Source: Thermoflexus sp.
Lineage (GTDB): Bacteria; Chloroflexota; Anaerolineae; Aggregatilineales; Aggregatilineaceae
Direction: 5' to 3'
Assembly (NCBI GenBank): GCA_020724465.1
Contig: DYGX01000018.1
Location: 1-64,000, forward strand
Length of the DNA stretch: 64,000 bases
Shown: positions 49,913-60,014 of the stretch, one piece after another
Layout of the letters: each line of letters opens with the position of its first letter
Position numbering within the stretch: the first letter of the stretch is position 1
Position numbers and translations under genes: made by a program
The notes under the pieces: generated by a model
Databases searched by the model: none
What the model saw: only the letters and a program-made list of their open reading frames with translations
What the model was told of the DNA's origin: nothing

Positions 49913-51127
49913 CTACAGGAACGCCATGAACACCTGGTTGCCCAGCAGCCGCCCGCGGCGGGTCAGTCGCAGCCGCCCATCCGGATCGCTTGCCAGCAGC
50001 CCGGCAGCTTTCAAGGGGGCGATCGCCGGGCCATAGACCGAGTCCAGCGAGATGCCGAACCGCCGGGCGAAGTCAGTGTAGGAAACGCCTTCTCCGGTCA
50101 GCCGCAGCCCCATGATCATCAGCTCAGCCATGGCCGTCTTCCGGTCAATGCGCTCAACCCAGTCCACCGCGGCGCTGAACGGGAACGGCCCCGGCGCTGA
50201 CTGCGCCTCGATCCGCGCGATGTAGTCCTCGGGCTTAAGGACCGTGGCATAACGAATCCCGGCGGCGTACCCATGCGCGCCCGCGCCGAAGCCGAGATAC
50301 GGCCGGCAGCGCCAGTACTGCATGTTGTGGCGTGATGCCTTGCCAGGGCGCGCCCAGTTGCTGATCTCATATTGCTCGAACCCGGCTGCCGCCAGGGTAT
50401 CGGTTGCCCACTCGTACATATCGGCGGCCAGATCCGGGTCGGGCAGGGGGATTCGCCCGCTGCGCAGCCAGCGTTCAAAAGTCGTCCCCTCGTCGATGGT
50501 CAGGCTGTAAAATGATAGATGGTCCGGCTCAAGCGCCAGGGCCGCGCGCAGGCTTTCTTGCCACAGGCGCAAAGTCTGGCGCGGCGCCCCGTAGATCAGA
50601 TCGAGACTGAGATTGTCGAACCCGGCGGCGCGTGCCCGGCGCACCATATGTTCGACGTCCGACTGGGTGTGCAGGCGGGCGTACAGCTTCAACTCGGACT
50701 CATGCGCCGACTGCATACCGATGCTCAGCCGGTTGACCCCGGCGCGGCGCAGCCCGGCGAGGTCGAGATCGGCTGCTTCCGGGTTGACTTCCAGCGTGAT
50801 CTCCGCCTTGTCCGTCAGCGCGAAAGCCCGGCCGCATGCTTCGAGCGTCGCCCGGATCTCATCGGCAGGGACGAGGCTCGGGGTGCCACCACCGAAGTAC
50901 ACGCTTAGGGCGGCGCGCGACGTGCCCGCCGCCACCAGCGCGATCTCGCGGCGCAGCGCGGCCATGTAGGGCCGGATGAGCCTCTCGCGTCTGGTGTAGA
51001 CGTTGAATGAACAGTATGTGCAGTGCACGTGGCAGAACGGGATGTGCAGATAGAGGGCCAGTGCAGCGTCATCGGGCGGCGGGCTGCCGGCGTCGGCGGC
51101 GGGGTCACTGTGAGAGGTGGGGTGCAT
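49913..51127 (-). CDS. hemW: HemW-like radical SAM heme chaperone
   Basis: The 404-residue radical SAM protein has Cys32-x3-Cys36-x2-Cys39-S-F, the CxxxCxxCxF form that separates HemW from the CxxxCxxCxC form of coproporphyrinogen dehydrogenase HemN. FGGGTPS, LEVNPE, RLSIGMQS and DLIYGAP complete the core, followed by the HemN_C-type domain near the end. HemW moves heme into respiratory enzymes. The N-terminal 20 residues are polar and probably disordered. It converges on fni (13-base gap) and diverges from the kinase gene. Confidence 0.88.
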   Translation of the reverse strand: MHPTSHSDPAADAGSPPPDDAALALYLHIPFCHVHCTYCSFNVYTRRERLIRPYMAALRREIALVAAGTSRAALSVYFGGGTPSLVPADEIRATLEACGRAFALTDKAEITLEVNPEAADLDLAGLRRAGVNRLSIGMQSAHESELKLYARLHTQSDVEHMVRRARAAGFDNLSLDLIYGAPRQTLRLWQESLRAALALEPDHLSFYSLTIDEGTTFERWLRSGRIPLPDPDLAADMYEWATDTLAAAGFEQYEISNWARPGKASRHNMQYWRCRPYLGFGAGAHGYAAGIRYATVLKPEDYIARIEAQSAPGPFPFSAAVDWVERIDRKTAMAELMIMGLRLTGEGVSYTDFARRFGISLDSVYGPAIAPLKAAGLLASDPDGRLRLTRRGRLLGNQVFMAFL

Positions 51128-51144
51128 GCGCCGGGTGGGTCCAA

Positions 51145-51173
51145 TTGCGGTAAGGTCGTCTGCTCACTATAAT
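51145..51173 (+). promoter_or_regulatory. Promoter of the kinase-phosphatase gene cluster
   Basis: TTGCGG at 51145-51150, exactly 17 bases, then perfect TATAAT at 51168-51173. The inferred transcript starts near 51180, leaving a 73-base leader to the ATG at 51253. Confidence 0.8.
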
Positions 51174-51252
51174 AGCCACAAATTGGCTCTCCATCCACGT
51201 GAACTTTCGAAGCCCCACGAGCCAGGGGCCTGCTCGAAGGCCGAAGTCTGAC

Positions 51253-53160
51253 ATGGTTGATACACAGCGATTCACGGGCCGCTTTCCCGAGCAGCCGACC
51301 GGAGACGGGATGCTCCAGGTTGGCTCGGTCTTGCAGGGCCGCTACCGCATCACCGGCGTCATTGGCGTGGGCGGGATGGGCTCGGTTTATCAGGCGCGCG
51401 ACCTGCGGTTCCCCAATGTGGTGCGCTATGTGGCCGTCAAGGAAATGCTCAACCTGACGACCGACCAGGGCATGCGCGAGATGACTTTGCGGACATTCGA
51501 GCGTGAGTCCGATATGCTGGCGTCGCTGAGCCACCCCGCCATCCCCGGCATCTACGATTACTTCCCCAGCAAGACGCGCGCCTATCTGGTGATGGAGTAT
51601 ATCAACGGGCGTGACCTGGACGCGATCCTGAGCGCGTCCAACGAGCGGCTACCCGTATCGCTGGTGCAGCAGTGGGCGGTCGAGCTGTGCGATGTGCTTG
51701 GCTACCTGCACGCGCAGGAGCCAGAGCCGATCATCTTCCGTGACGTGAAGCCGTCCAACATTATGATCGACCAGCACGGGCGCCTGCGCCTGGTGGACTT
51801 TGGGATCGCCAAGATCTTCCAGCAGGGCCAGAAAGGCACGATGATCGGCACGGAAGGCTATTCCGCCCCAGAGCAGTACCGGGGTGAAGCTAACCCGGCA
51901 AGCGATGTCTACGGCATTGGGGCGACGCTCCATCACCTGCTTACGGGCCGCGATCCACGGCTGGAACCGCCCTTCACCTTTGCGGACCGCCCGATCCGCG
52001 AGGTGAATCCGGACGTGCCGCCTGAGTTCGAAGCGGTCGTGATGAAGGCGCTGTCCTTTGACCCGGCGGATCGCTATCCAAACGCAGGGGCGATGAAAGA
52101 GGCGCTGCTGCAGATCGTGGGTCCGGCTCCGGTGGCTGGCGCTCAGCCTGCTGCTGCTCATGTAGACGAGAGCGCCATCTGGGACACGGCCAGTTCTGGC
52201 GTGGCCGCGCTGTGGCGGTTCTGCTGCGAAGACGAGGTGCGTTCTTCGCCGGTGGTGCACCGGGGGGTCGTGTACGTCGGGGCGTACGACAATAACCTGT
52301 ATGCGCTCAACGCGGCTGACGGGACGTTCCGCTGGAAGTATCCGACCTCAGAGGGGATCTCGTCGTCTCCGGCAGTGGCCGATGCCGAAAACCTAGTGCT
52401 GTTTGGGTCGCTCGATCAACTGCTGTATGCCGTCGATACGCGGCTCGGGCAGCTTAGCTGGACGGTTGCCACCCATGGAGCGGTGCAGTCGTCTCCGGCG
52501 ATCGCTCATGGGCATGTCTTCTTCGGCAGCGACGATGGCAATCTCTACGCGGTGCGGCTGGCAACGGGTCGCGTGCAGTGGAAGTGGCCGGGGGGCGTGC
52601 CTATTCGCTCGCGTCCGCTGGTTGCCGGCGAGATGATCGTGGTTGGGCTGGAATCCGGCGACGTCGTTGGGATCGACCTGGCGGGCCAGATGATCTGGCG
52701 CTTCAAGGCTAAGCGAGCAGTGGTCTCGTCACCGGCTGAGCGCGATGGGCTGGTGTTCTTCGGGTCGATGGACTGGCATGTGTACGCGTTGGATCTGGCT
52801 CGCGGCTGGAAGGTCTGGTCCTTCCGCACCAACAAGCCTGTCGTTTCGTCCCCGGCGATCGGTGAAGACAAGCTGTTCATCGGCTCGGTCGACGGGAGTC
52901 TCTACGCGCTCGATCTGTCGAGCGGCAAGGAAAAATGGCACTTTGAGACCGCCGGCCAGATCACGTCGTCGCCCGTTTACTCCGAAGGGGCCGTGTATTT
53001 CGGCGGCATTGATGGGAAAGTGTACAGCGTCGAGGCCAAATCGGGGCGGTTGCGGTGGAGTTACGAAACCGGCGGACCTATTCCATCCTCTCCGGCGTTG
53101 TATGAAGGGGTGGTCTACATTGGCTCGATGGACCATTGTATTTACGCCTTGAAAGCCTAA
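51253..53160 (+). CDS. Ser/Thr protein kinase fused to a PQQ-like beta propeller
   Basis: The 635-residue protein has a Hanks kinase at about 28-300: glycine loop G38-V-G-G-M-G43, Lys63 in VAVKE, catalytic loop F162-R-D164-VKPSN, DFG at 182-184 and APE at 205-207. The usual His of HRD is Phe. Residues 320-635 form an eight-blade-like PQQ propeller with repeated phrases such as LYALNAADGTFRWKY and LYALDLSSGKEKWHF. There is no membrane helix between the two parts, so the propeller is cytoplasmic, unlike most receptor kinases with a PQQ sensor outside. It should phosphorylate partners in this cluster, and the FHA protein is an obvious reader. The ATG at 51253 has GAAGG upstream; a GTG at 51199 is an alternative. 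Confidence 0.9.
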   Translation: MVDTQRFTGRFPEQPTGDGMLQVGSVLQGRYRITGVIGVGGMGSVYQARDLRFPNVVRYVAVKEMLNLTTDQGMREMTLRTFERESDMLASLSHPAIPGIYDYFPSKTRAYLVMEYINGRDLDAILSASNERLPVSLVQQWAVELCDVLGYLHAQEPEPIIFRDVKPSNIMIDQHGRLRLVDFGIAKIFQQGQKGTMIGTEGYSAPEQYRGEANPASDVYGIGATLHHLLTGRDPRLEPPFTFADRPIREVNPDVPPEFEAVVMKALSFDPADRYPNAGAMKEALLQIVGPAPVAGAQPAAAHVDESAIWDTASSGVAALWRFCCEDEVRSSPVVHRGVVYVGAYDNNLYALNAADGTFRWKYPTSEGISSSPAVADAENLVLFGSLDQLLYAVDTRLGQLSWTVATHGAVQSSPAIAHGHVFFGSDDGNLYAVRLATGRVQWKWPGGVPIRSRPLVAGEMIVVGLESGDVVGIDLAGQMIWRFKAKRAVVSSPAERDGLVFFGSMDWHVYALDLARGWKVWSFRTNKPVVSSPAIGEDKLFIGSVDGSLYALDLSSGKEKWHFETAGQITSSPVYSEGAVYFGGIDGKVYSVEAKSGRLRWSYETGGPIPSSPALYEGVVYIGSMDHCIYALKA

Positions 53161-53181
53161 CCCGTGCGGGGAGATACGCTG

Positions 53182-54225
53182 ATGAACTTCTTGCGCCGCG
53201 TGTTTGGCCTGACGGATGCTTCACGGTCCGCCGATGACGAAGGGATCCAGATTACTCAGGAATTCGAAGCGGAGACGCGCCCTGAGGAGCCAGTCATTGA
53301 AGCGCCGCACGATGGTGCGACACCTGTCGCGCCGAACGGGGGAGCCGGCACTGGCGCAGACGCGGACACCGATCCGCTGCTCGAAGAGAGCCTGGGGATG
53401 ATGATCGGGACGCGACCGCTGCCGCACCTGGAAAGTGTGATGCTCCGGCCGGGCCAGCGCCTCACCTTCGGGCAGTTAAGCGATATCGGGATGGTGCGGA
53501 CCAACAACCAGGACGCGATCCTTTCCGTCCATGTGTCCAGCGCCAGCACCGACGATCTGCCCGAGTTTGGGTTGTTCATCGTGGCGGACGGCATGGGCGG
53601 GCATCATGATGGGGAGAAAGCGGCGTCGATCACGACGCGGATCGTGACGCAGCACGTCATGGGAGAAATCTTCATGACGATGCTGGAACAGAAGATGGAT
53701 GATCCGGACCGGCCCGCAATCACCGAGGTGCTGCGCGAAGCCTTGCAGCGCGCCAACCGCGCCGTGTCCGAACAGATTCCTGAGGGGGGAACAACCGCCA
53801 CCCTGGCGACCGTCATCGGCGACCTGGCGTACATCGCGCATGTGGGGGACAGCCGCGCATACCAGATCACCGATGAGGGCATCGAGCAAATCACGCGCGA
53901 TCATTCCCTCGTCCAGCGGTTGATCGAGCTGGATCAACTGACCCCCGAGGAAGCGGCCGAGCATCCACAGCGCAATGTGCTGTATCGAGCCATCGGCCAG
54001 AATGAAACGCTCGATGTCGATGCGATCACACGGCGTCTGCCCCCGCGCTCGCGCCTGCTTCTGTGTAGCGACGGCCTGTGGAATCTCGTGCCCGAAGAGA
54101 CGATCCGCGAGATTTCGGCCAGGCACAGCAGCCCGCAAGAAGTGTGTGAGCGGCTGGTCAAACTGGCCAATGAGCGGGGTGGGCCGGACAATATCAGTGT
54201 GATTGTCATTCAAGCCCCCGGTTAA
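53182..54225 (+). CDS. PP2C-family protein phosphatase
   Basis: The 347-residue protein has an acidic disordered N-terminus (1-90), then a PP2C domain: SDIGMVRTNNQDA, FIVADGMGGHHDGEKAAS, AHVGDSRAYQI, RDHSLVQRLIE, LLLCSDGLWNLV and GGPDNISVIVI. The metal-binding Asp residues are all present. It would remove phosphate added by the kinase 21 bases upstream. The ATG at 53182 has GGGGAG 8 bases before it. Cytoplasmic. Confidence 0.94.
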   Translation: MNFLRRVFGLTDASRSADDEGIQITQEFEAETRPEEPVIEAPHDGATPVAPNGGAGTGADADTDPLLEESLGMMIGTRPLPHLESVMLRPGQRLTFGQLSDIGMVRTNNQDAILSVHVSSASTDDLPEFGLFIVADGMGGHHDGEKAASITTRIVTQHVMGEIFMTMLEQKMDDPDRPAITEVLREALQRANRAVSEQIPEGGTTATLATVIGDLAYIAHVGDSRAYQITDEGIEQITRDHSLVQRLIELDQLTPEEAAEHPQRNVLYRAIGQNETLDVDAITRRLPPRSRLLLCSDGLWNLVPEETIREISARHSSPQEVCERLVKLANERGGPDNISVIVIQAPG

Positions 54226-54250
54226 TCGCAGAAGGTGGCACCGATTCTTC

Positions 54251-55738
54251 ATGGATGTATCGCGCAATCTCTACGCGATTTTGGGCGTTCCCTCGGATGC
54301 CACGCAGGACGATATCAGGGAAGCGTATCGCCTCGCCGCACGCCGGTTCCACCCTGATGCCAACCCGAACGAGGGGGCAGATCTGCAGTTCCGTGATATC
54401 GCCGCGGCCTATGAAATTCTCGGCAACCCACAGCAGCGGTATGCCTATGACGAGGCCCTGCGCGCGGTCGAAGCCCCCCCGGCGTACTTTTCGGTGCGAG
54501 TGACGCCAAGCAGGCGAGTGCTCAGCACCCTCGACGAACCGCAGGTCCTGTACTTGCTGCTGGAAATCGCGCCTCTGCGCGAGCTGGCGCGGCAGAAGCG
54601 CCCCGAAGTCCGGCTGAACCTGACGCTGGTCCTTGATCACAGCAAGTCGATGAAGGGGCTGCGCCTGGACAAGCTGAAGATCGCGGCCATTCAGATCATC
54701 GAGAATCTGAACAGCCAGGATCGGCTGTCGATTGTCAGCTTCAGCGACCGGGCCGATGTGTTGATCCCCGCCGGGGCCGTGGAAGACAAGACGGCGCTGC
54801 GGGCGCAGGTGAACATGATTCGAGCCGACGGTGGCACCGAGATCTATCACGGGTTGCGCGCCGGAATTGACGAATGCCGCAAGTATCTCAGCGATCGCTA
54901 CGTCAACCATGTCATTTTGCTGACCGACGGGCGAACCTTTGGCGACGAAGAACGTTGCCTGGAGCTGGCGGAGAAAGCGGCAGCAGAGGGGATCGGCATC
55001 AGCGCCATGGGGATCGGCGAGGAATGGAATGACGAGTTCCTCGACGCGCTGGCCTCGCGCACCGGCGGGACCTCGACCTACGTTAACTCGCCGACGGCTG
55101 TGGTGCGCTTTCTAAATGAGCGGGTGCGCAGCCTGGGCGATACGCTTGCGGAACGCCTCAAACTGTCTGTGGCTCCAGACGCAGACGTGGTGCTCGAGTC
55201 GGTCTTCAAATTGCAGCCGAACCCGCAGCCGCTGGATATCACGCCGCAGCCTATCCCGCTCGGCTTGCTTGAGTTCAACCGGACGCTGACCTGTCTGATA
55301 CAGCTTCAGATGCCGCCGAGCACGCGGACGGGTTTTCGCACCGTGGCGCGGCTCGATGTGTCGGGCAACATTCTGATGGCCGAGCGACAGGGGTACAAAG
55401 CCGTCAGCGATATATCGGTCGAGATTGCCGAGAATCCGCCCCCCGAAGATCCGCCGCCGGCGATTCTTGACAGCCTGGGCAAGTTGACTTTGTATCGGAT
55501 TCAGGAAAAGGCTCAGCAATCGCTCGCGCAGGGGAACGTGGTCGAAGCGACGCGCCGCCTGGAGAACCTGGCCACCCGTCTTTTGGCATCCGGCCAGGAC
55601 GAGCTGGCGCAGATGGCGATTATCGAAGCCCGGCGCGTGGCCAGCACGAGTGTGCTGTCTGAAGAGGGCCGCAAGACGCTGAAATTCGGCACGCGGATGC
55701 TGCTGGCGCTGCCCGAGCCAGAAGGCGATAGGGAATGA
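54251..55738 (+). CDS. J-domain and von Willebrand A domain fusion protein
   Basis: The 495-residue protein starts with a J-domain (residues 4-72), including HPD at 34-36, the motif that stimulates DnaK. A beta-rich segment precedes a VWA domain with a complete metal site: D129-H-S131-K-S133, a Thr in GGTEIYHG near 199 and Asp in LLTDGRT near 227. A further beta-sandwich and helical C-terminal region (about 310-495, ending in RIQEKAQQSLAQGNVVEATRR) completes it. VWA domains bind partners through metal. The fusion ties Hsp70 recruitment to a binding platform in a phospho-signalling cluster. The ATG at 54251 gives an N-terminus fitting a J-domain. Confidence 0.88.
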   Translation: MDVSRNLYAILGVPSDATQDDIREAYRLAARRFHPDANPNEGADLQFRDIAAAYEILGNPQQRYAYDEALRAVEAPPAYFSVRVTPSRRVLSTLDEPQVLYLLLEIAPLRELARQKRPEVRLNLTLVLDHSKSMKGLRLDKLKIAAIQIIENLNSQDRLSIVSFSDRADVLIPAGAVEDKTALRAQVNMIRADGGTEIYHGLRAGIDECRKYLSDRYVNHVILLTDGRTFGDEERCLELAEKAAAEGIGISAMGIGEEWNDEFLDALASRTGGTSTYVNSPTAVVRFLNERVRSLGDTLAERLKLSVAPDADVVLESVFKLQPNPQPLDITPQPIPLGLLEFNRTLTCLIQLQMPPSTRTGFRTVARLDVSGNILMAERQGYKAVSDISVEIAENPPPEDPPPAILDSLGKLTLYRIQEKAQQSLAQGNVVEATRRLENLATRLLASGQDELAQMAIIEARRVASTSVLSEEGRKTLKFGTRMLLALPEPEGDRE

Positions 55739-56262
55739 AGCTCTGTCCTTACTGTGCCCAACCGAATCGCGAAGGAGTGCTGTTCTGCGAGGAATGCGGG
55801 CAGCCGTTTATTGGCCCGCAGGCCATTATGGCAACCAGCCAGTTGATCCACGAAGAGCAGGGCGGCCTGCGAGGCCGCGTGACCTGGGGAACGGCGCGTT
55901 TCGACCGGCAGGCTGTCGTGGTGATGCGCATCCGCGACGTGCGCGAGCCGCTGACTCTGGTTCCCAAAGACGAGATCGTGTTGGGGCGATCGGACGCGCA
56001 CTCGCACATCGTGCCCGACGTCGACATGGCACCGTATGGCGCTGCGGAGCAAGGTGTCTCGCGGCGGCACGCGGCGATCCGGCGCGGGGAGGATACCCTG
56101 ACTCTGGTGGACCTGGGGAGCACGAATGGGACGCACCTGAACGGCCAGCGCCTGATCCCACACCAACCGCGCGTGCTGCGTGACGGCGACGAGATTCGCT
56201 TGGGCAAGCTTGTCTGCCATATATTCTTCAAAGAGTGGCCTGCTCACACGGAATCGCAGTGA
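55735..56262 (+). CDS. Zinc-ribbon and FHA-domain protein
   Basis: The 175-residue protein overlaps the previous gene by 4 bases (ATGA). It starts with a zinc ribbon (Cys4, Cys7, Cys18, Cys21). Residues 75-165 are an FHA domain with LGRSDAHS, SRRHAAI and LGSTNGTHLNG, the residues that bind phosphothreonine. It is the expected reader of the kinase at 51253. No membrane or signal sequence. Confidence 0.93.
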   Translation: MKLCPYCAQPNREGVLFCEECGQPFIGPQAIMATSQLIHEEQGGLRGRVTWGTARFDRQAVVVMRIRDVREPLTLVPKDEIVLGRSDAHSHIVPDVDMAPYGAAEQGVSRRHAAIRRGEDTLTLVDLGSTNGTHLNGQRLIPHQPRVLRDGDEIRLGKLVCHIFFKEWPAHTESQ

Positions 56263-56285
56263 GCTTTCACGAAGGGTGCGAGGTG

Positions 56286-56525
56286 ATGCATACCATTTTC
56301 GTACATCTGGCGAACGAAGAACCATTTGTGGCCGAAGTGGAGACGCTGCCTTCTCCCACTGATCACGCGATCTTCTGCCTGAACCCGCGCAAGCGCGATG
56401 GGAAAGATCTGCATTATGTGCTGCCGGAAGTGCAGCAGATCATCGTCCCATGGTGGCGAATCAACTTCATTGAGGTGATGCCCAGCGGCGAAGAGGAAGA
56501 GATTGTTGCGTTCTACCGCGACTAA
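56286..56525 (+). CDS. Small hypothetical protein in the signalling cluster
   Basis: The 79-residue acidic protein has no recognised family. It reads as an alternating beta pattern ([51 protein letters not shown]) with two adjacent Trp. The start at 56286 follows AAGGGTGCGAGGTG; an open frame extends upstream into the FHA gene but has no good ribosome site. It is 23 bases after FHA and 22 bases before the regulator, so it belongs to the cluster. Confidence 0.7.
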   Translation: MHTIFVHLANEEPFVAEVETLPSPTDHAIFCLNPRKRDGKDLHYVLPEVQQIIVPWWRINFIEVMPSGEEEEIVAFYRD

Positions 56526-56547
56526 GCGGTCTGCGGAAGGATGTGAG

Positions 56548-57291
56548 ATGGCGACAGGGAAACCTCCGCGCGCCGCACCACGCGACGCGAAGCGGATACT
56601 GGTAGTGGATGATGAGCCGCGGATGATCGGGTTCATCCGCATGAACCTGGAGCTGGAAGGCTATCAGGTGATCGAGGCGCACAACGGCCTGGAAGCCCTC
56701 GAGGCGATTCGCACGCAGCTTCCGGACCTGGTGTTGCTGGACGTCATGATGCCGCAGCTTGACGGGTTCGAAACGCTGCGGATGTTGCGCGAGTTCTCGA
56801 ATATCCCTGTGATTATGCTGACGGCAAAAGGCGAGGAAGACGATAAGGTTTTCGGGTTGGAGCTTGGCGCGGACGATTACGTAACCAAGCCGTTCGGCTC
56901 GCGCGAGCTTTCGAGCCGGGTGCGGGCGGTGCTGCGCCGGTTCGAAACGCCGACTGCCTCGCCGGAGACGGCCGTGCTGAAGATTGACGACCGCCTGAGC
57001 GTGGATTTCAACCGGCGCGAGGTGATCGTCAACGGGGAACACATCAAGCTGCGCCCGACCGAGTATCGGCTGCTCTATCATCTGATCGAGAATGCCGGCT
57101 GGACCGTCCCGCACGAGCAGCTTCTGGCAAAAGTGTGGGGATACGAGTACCGCGACGAAACGCACTACGTGCGCCTGTACGTCAACTATCTGCGCGAGAA
57201 GATCGAGGAAGACCCGGCCAACCCGAAGTATATCCTCACGGAGCGCGGCGTGGGCTATCGCTTTGTCGATTTCAAAAAGAACGCCGGCTAG
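56548..57291 (+). CDS. OmpR/PhoB-type response regulator
   Basis: The 247-residue protein has a receiver domain (15-130; Asp21-Asp22 acid pocket, phosphoacceptor Asp65 in LLDVMM, TKPF Lys) and a winged-helix DNA-binding domain (about 150-240: [54 protein letters not shown]). It would bind promoter DNA as a dimer when phosphorylated. No histidine kinase is next to it, so it may be phosphorylated by the Ser/Thr kinase or a distant sensor (inference). GGAAGGA precedes the start. Last gene of the cluster. Confidence 0.94.
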   Translation: MATGKPPRAAPRDAKRILVVDDEPRMIGFIRMNLELEGYQVIEAHNGLEALEAIRTQLPDLVLLDVMMPQLDGFETLRMLREFSNIPVIMLTAKGEEDDKVFGLELGADDYVTKPFGSRELSSRVRAVLRRFETPTASPETAVLKIDDRLSVDFNRREVIVNGEHIKLRPTEYRLLYHLIENAGWTVPHEQLLAKVWGYEYRDETHYVRLYVNYLREKIEEDPANPKYILTERGVGYRFVDFKKNAG

Positions 57292-57315
57292 CGCTGTCTG
57301 AGAGTTGTCCCGGTT

Positions 57316-57341
57316 CAGGCCCGGAACGCGCTCCGGGCCTG
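57316..57341. terminator. Hairpin between the regulator and the converging small gene
   Basis: Perfect 10-bp stem CAGGCCCGGA/TCCGGGCCTG with a 6-base loop; no T-run follows on the plus strand. Confidence 0.6.
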
Positions 57342-57348
57342 ATGCGTC

Positions 57349-59237
<1,889 letters not shown>

Positions 59238-59280
59238 CTAGACCTCACCTATCTCCCTGCGCTGTTTCCTACCGGTCCAT

Positions 59281-59323
59281 AAAAAGAGCGACGGGGAGAT
59301 GAGGCCGCAGCGCTGTCTCCCCG
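59281..59323 (-). terminator. Terminator after the small roadblock gene
   Basis: On the minus strand CGGGGAGA/TCTCCCCG (8 bp) with a 16-base loop is followed by CGCTCTTTTT. Some read-through into pyrG is possible, because I find no good separate pyrG promoter. Confidence 0.7.
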
Positions 59324-59375
59324 CCGTGTGCTTGGATATCCAGCCCGGCCGTCCGCCAGGCAGCGATTCTTTCGC

Positions 59376-59747
59376 TTATACCAGCTTCTCAAGATCTTCC
59401 GCCGCGCGCTTCATATCGAGGAAGACCAGGCCCAGCTTGGCGCCGTCGCGGACGAGCGCCGTCAGGACTGCTTCCTCGCCGATCGACATCAGAATGACGA
59501 AGCCTTCGCTGCCGCGAATGTAGACCTGTTCCAGCGCGCCACGTCCCAGCTCAGTCGCGATGCGCTCGCCGAGCGACAGCATCGCGGCGGACATGGCCGA
59601 CACCCGATCTTCTTCTGCATCAGATGGCAGCGCCGACGCCATGATCAGGCCATCCACGCTGACCACGGCGGAAGCGGCGATATCGGGCGCACCCACCTGC
59701 AACTCGCGCAGGCGATCGACCATTAATTCGGTCCGCGATTTTGCCAT
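59376..59747 (-). CDS. Roadblock/LC7 domain protein (MglB-like)
   Basis: The 123-residue protein is a single roadblock/LC7 domain: AVVSVDGLIMASALP, ERIATELGRGALEQVYIRGSEGFVILM and LGLVFLDMKRAAEDL. In bacteria such proteins regulate Ras-like GTPases (MglA) or act as scaffolds. No GTPase gene lies in the window. AAGGAG precedes the ATG. It diverges from another roadblock gene at 60015 and has a strong promoter. Confidence 0.9.
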   Translation of the reverse strand: MAKSRTELMVDRLRELQVGAPDIAASAVVSVDGLIMASALPSDAEEDRVSAMSAAMLSLGERIATELGRGALEQVYIRGSEGFVILMSIGEEAVLTALVRDGAKLGLVFLDMKRAAEDLEKLV

Positions 59748-59816
59748 GCCGGGCGGCTCCTTGTTGGCGTGACGCTGGAACACGCAGACGGGCCTATCCG
59801 CTGCGAGACCGCCTGC

Positions 59817-59845
59817 ATGATAGCATATGGCCCTGGCCGCGTCAA
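59817..59845 (-). promoter_or_regulatory. Promoter of the small roadblock gene
   Basis: Minus-strand TTGACG, 17 bases, TATCAT with an extended TGC. It lies about 70 bases before the start. Confidence 0.75.
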
Positions 59846-60014
59846 CCGGGATGCGCGCTTGTGCCTTACCGGCCATGTGGATTAGGATAAGGCGGTAGTC
59901 GGGCTTGCCCGGCGACGCCAGCAGACGGGCTTTGGTGTACGGTCCGCCGGCGTGCCATGCCGGGCAGATGGCGCGACACAAGGCAGTGGTAGATGACGGA
60001 ATGGATGCGCAATC

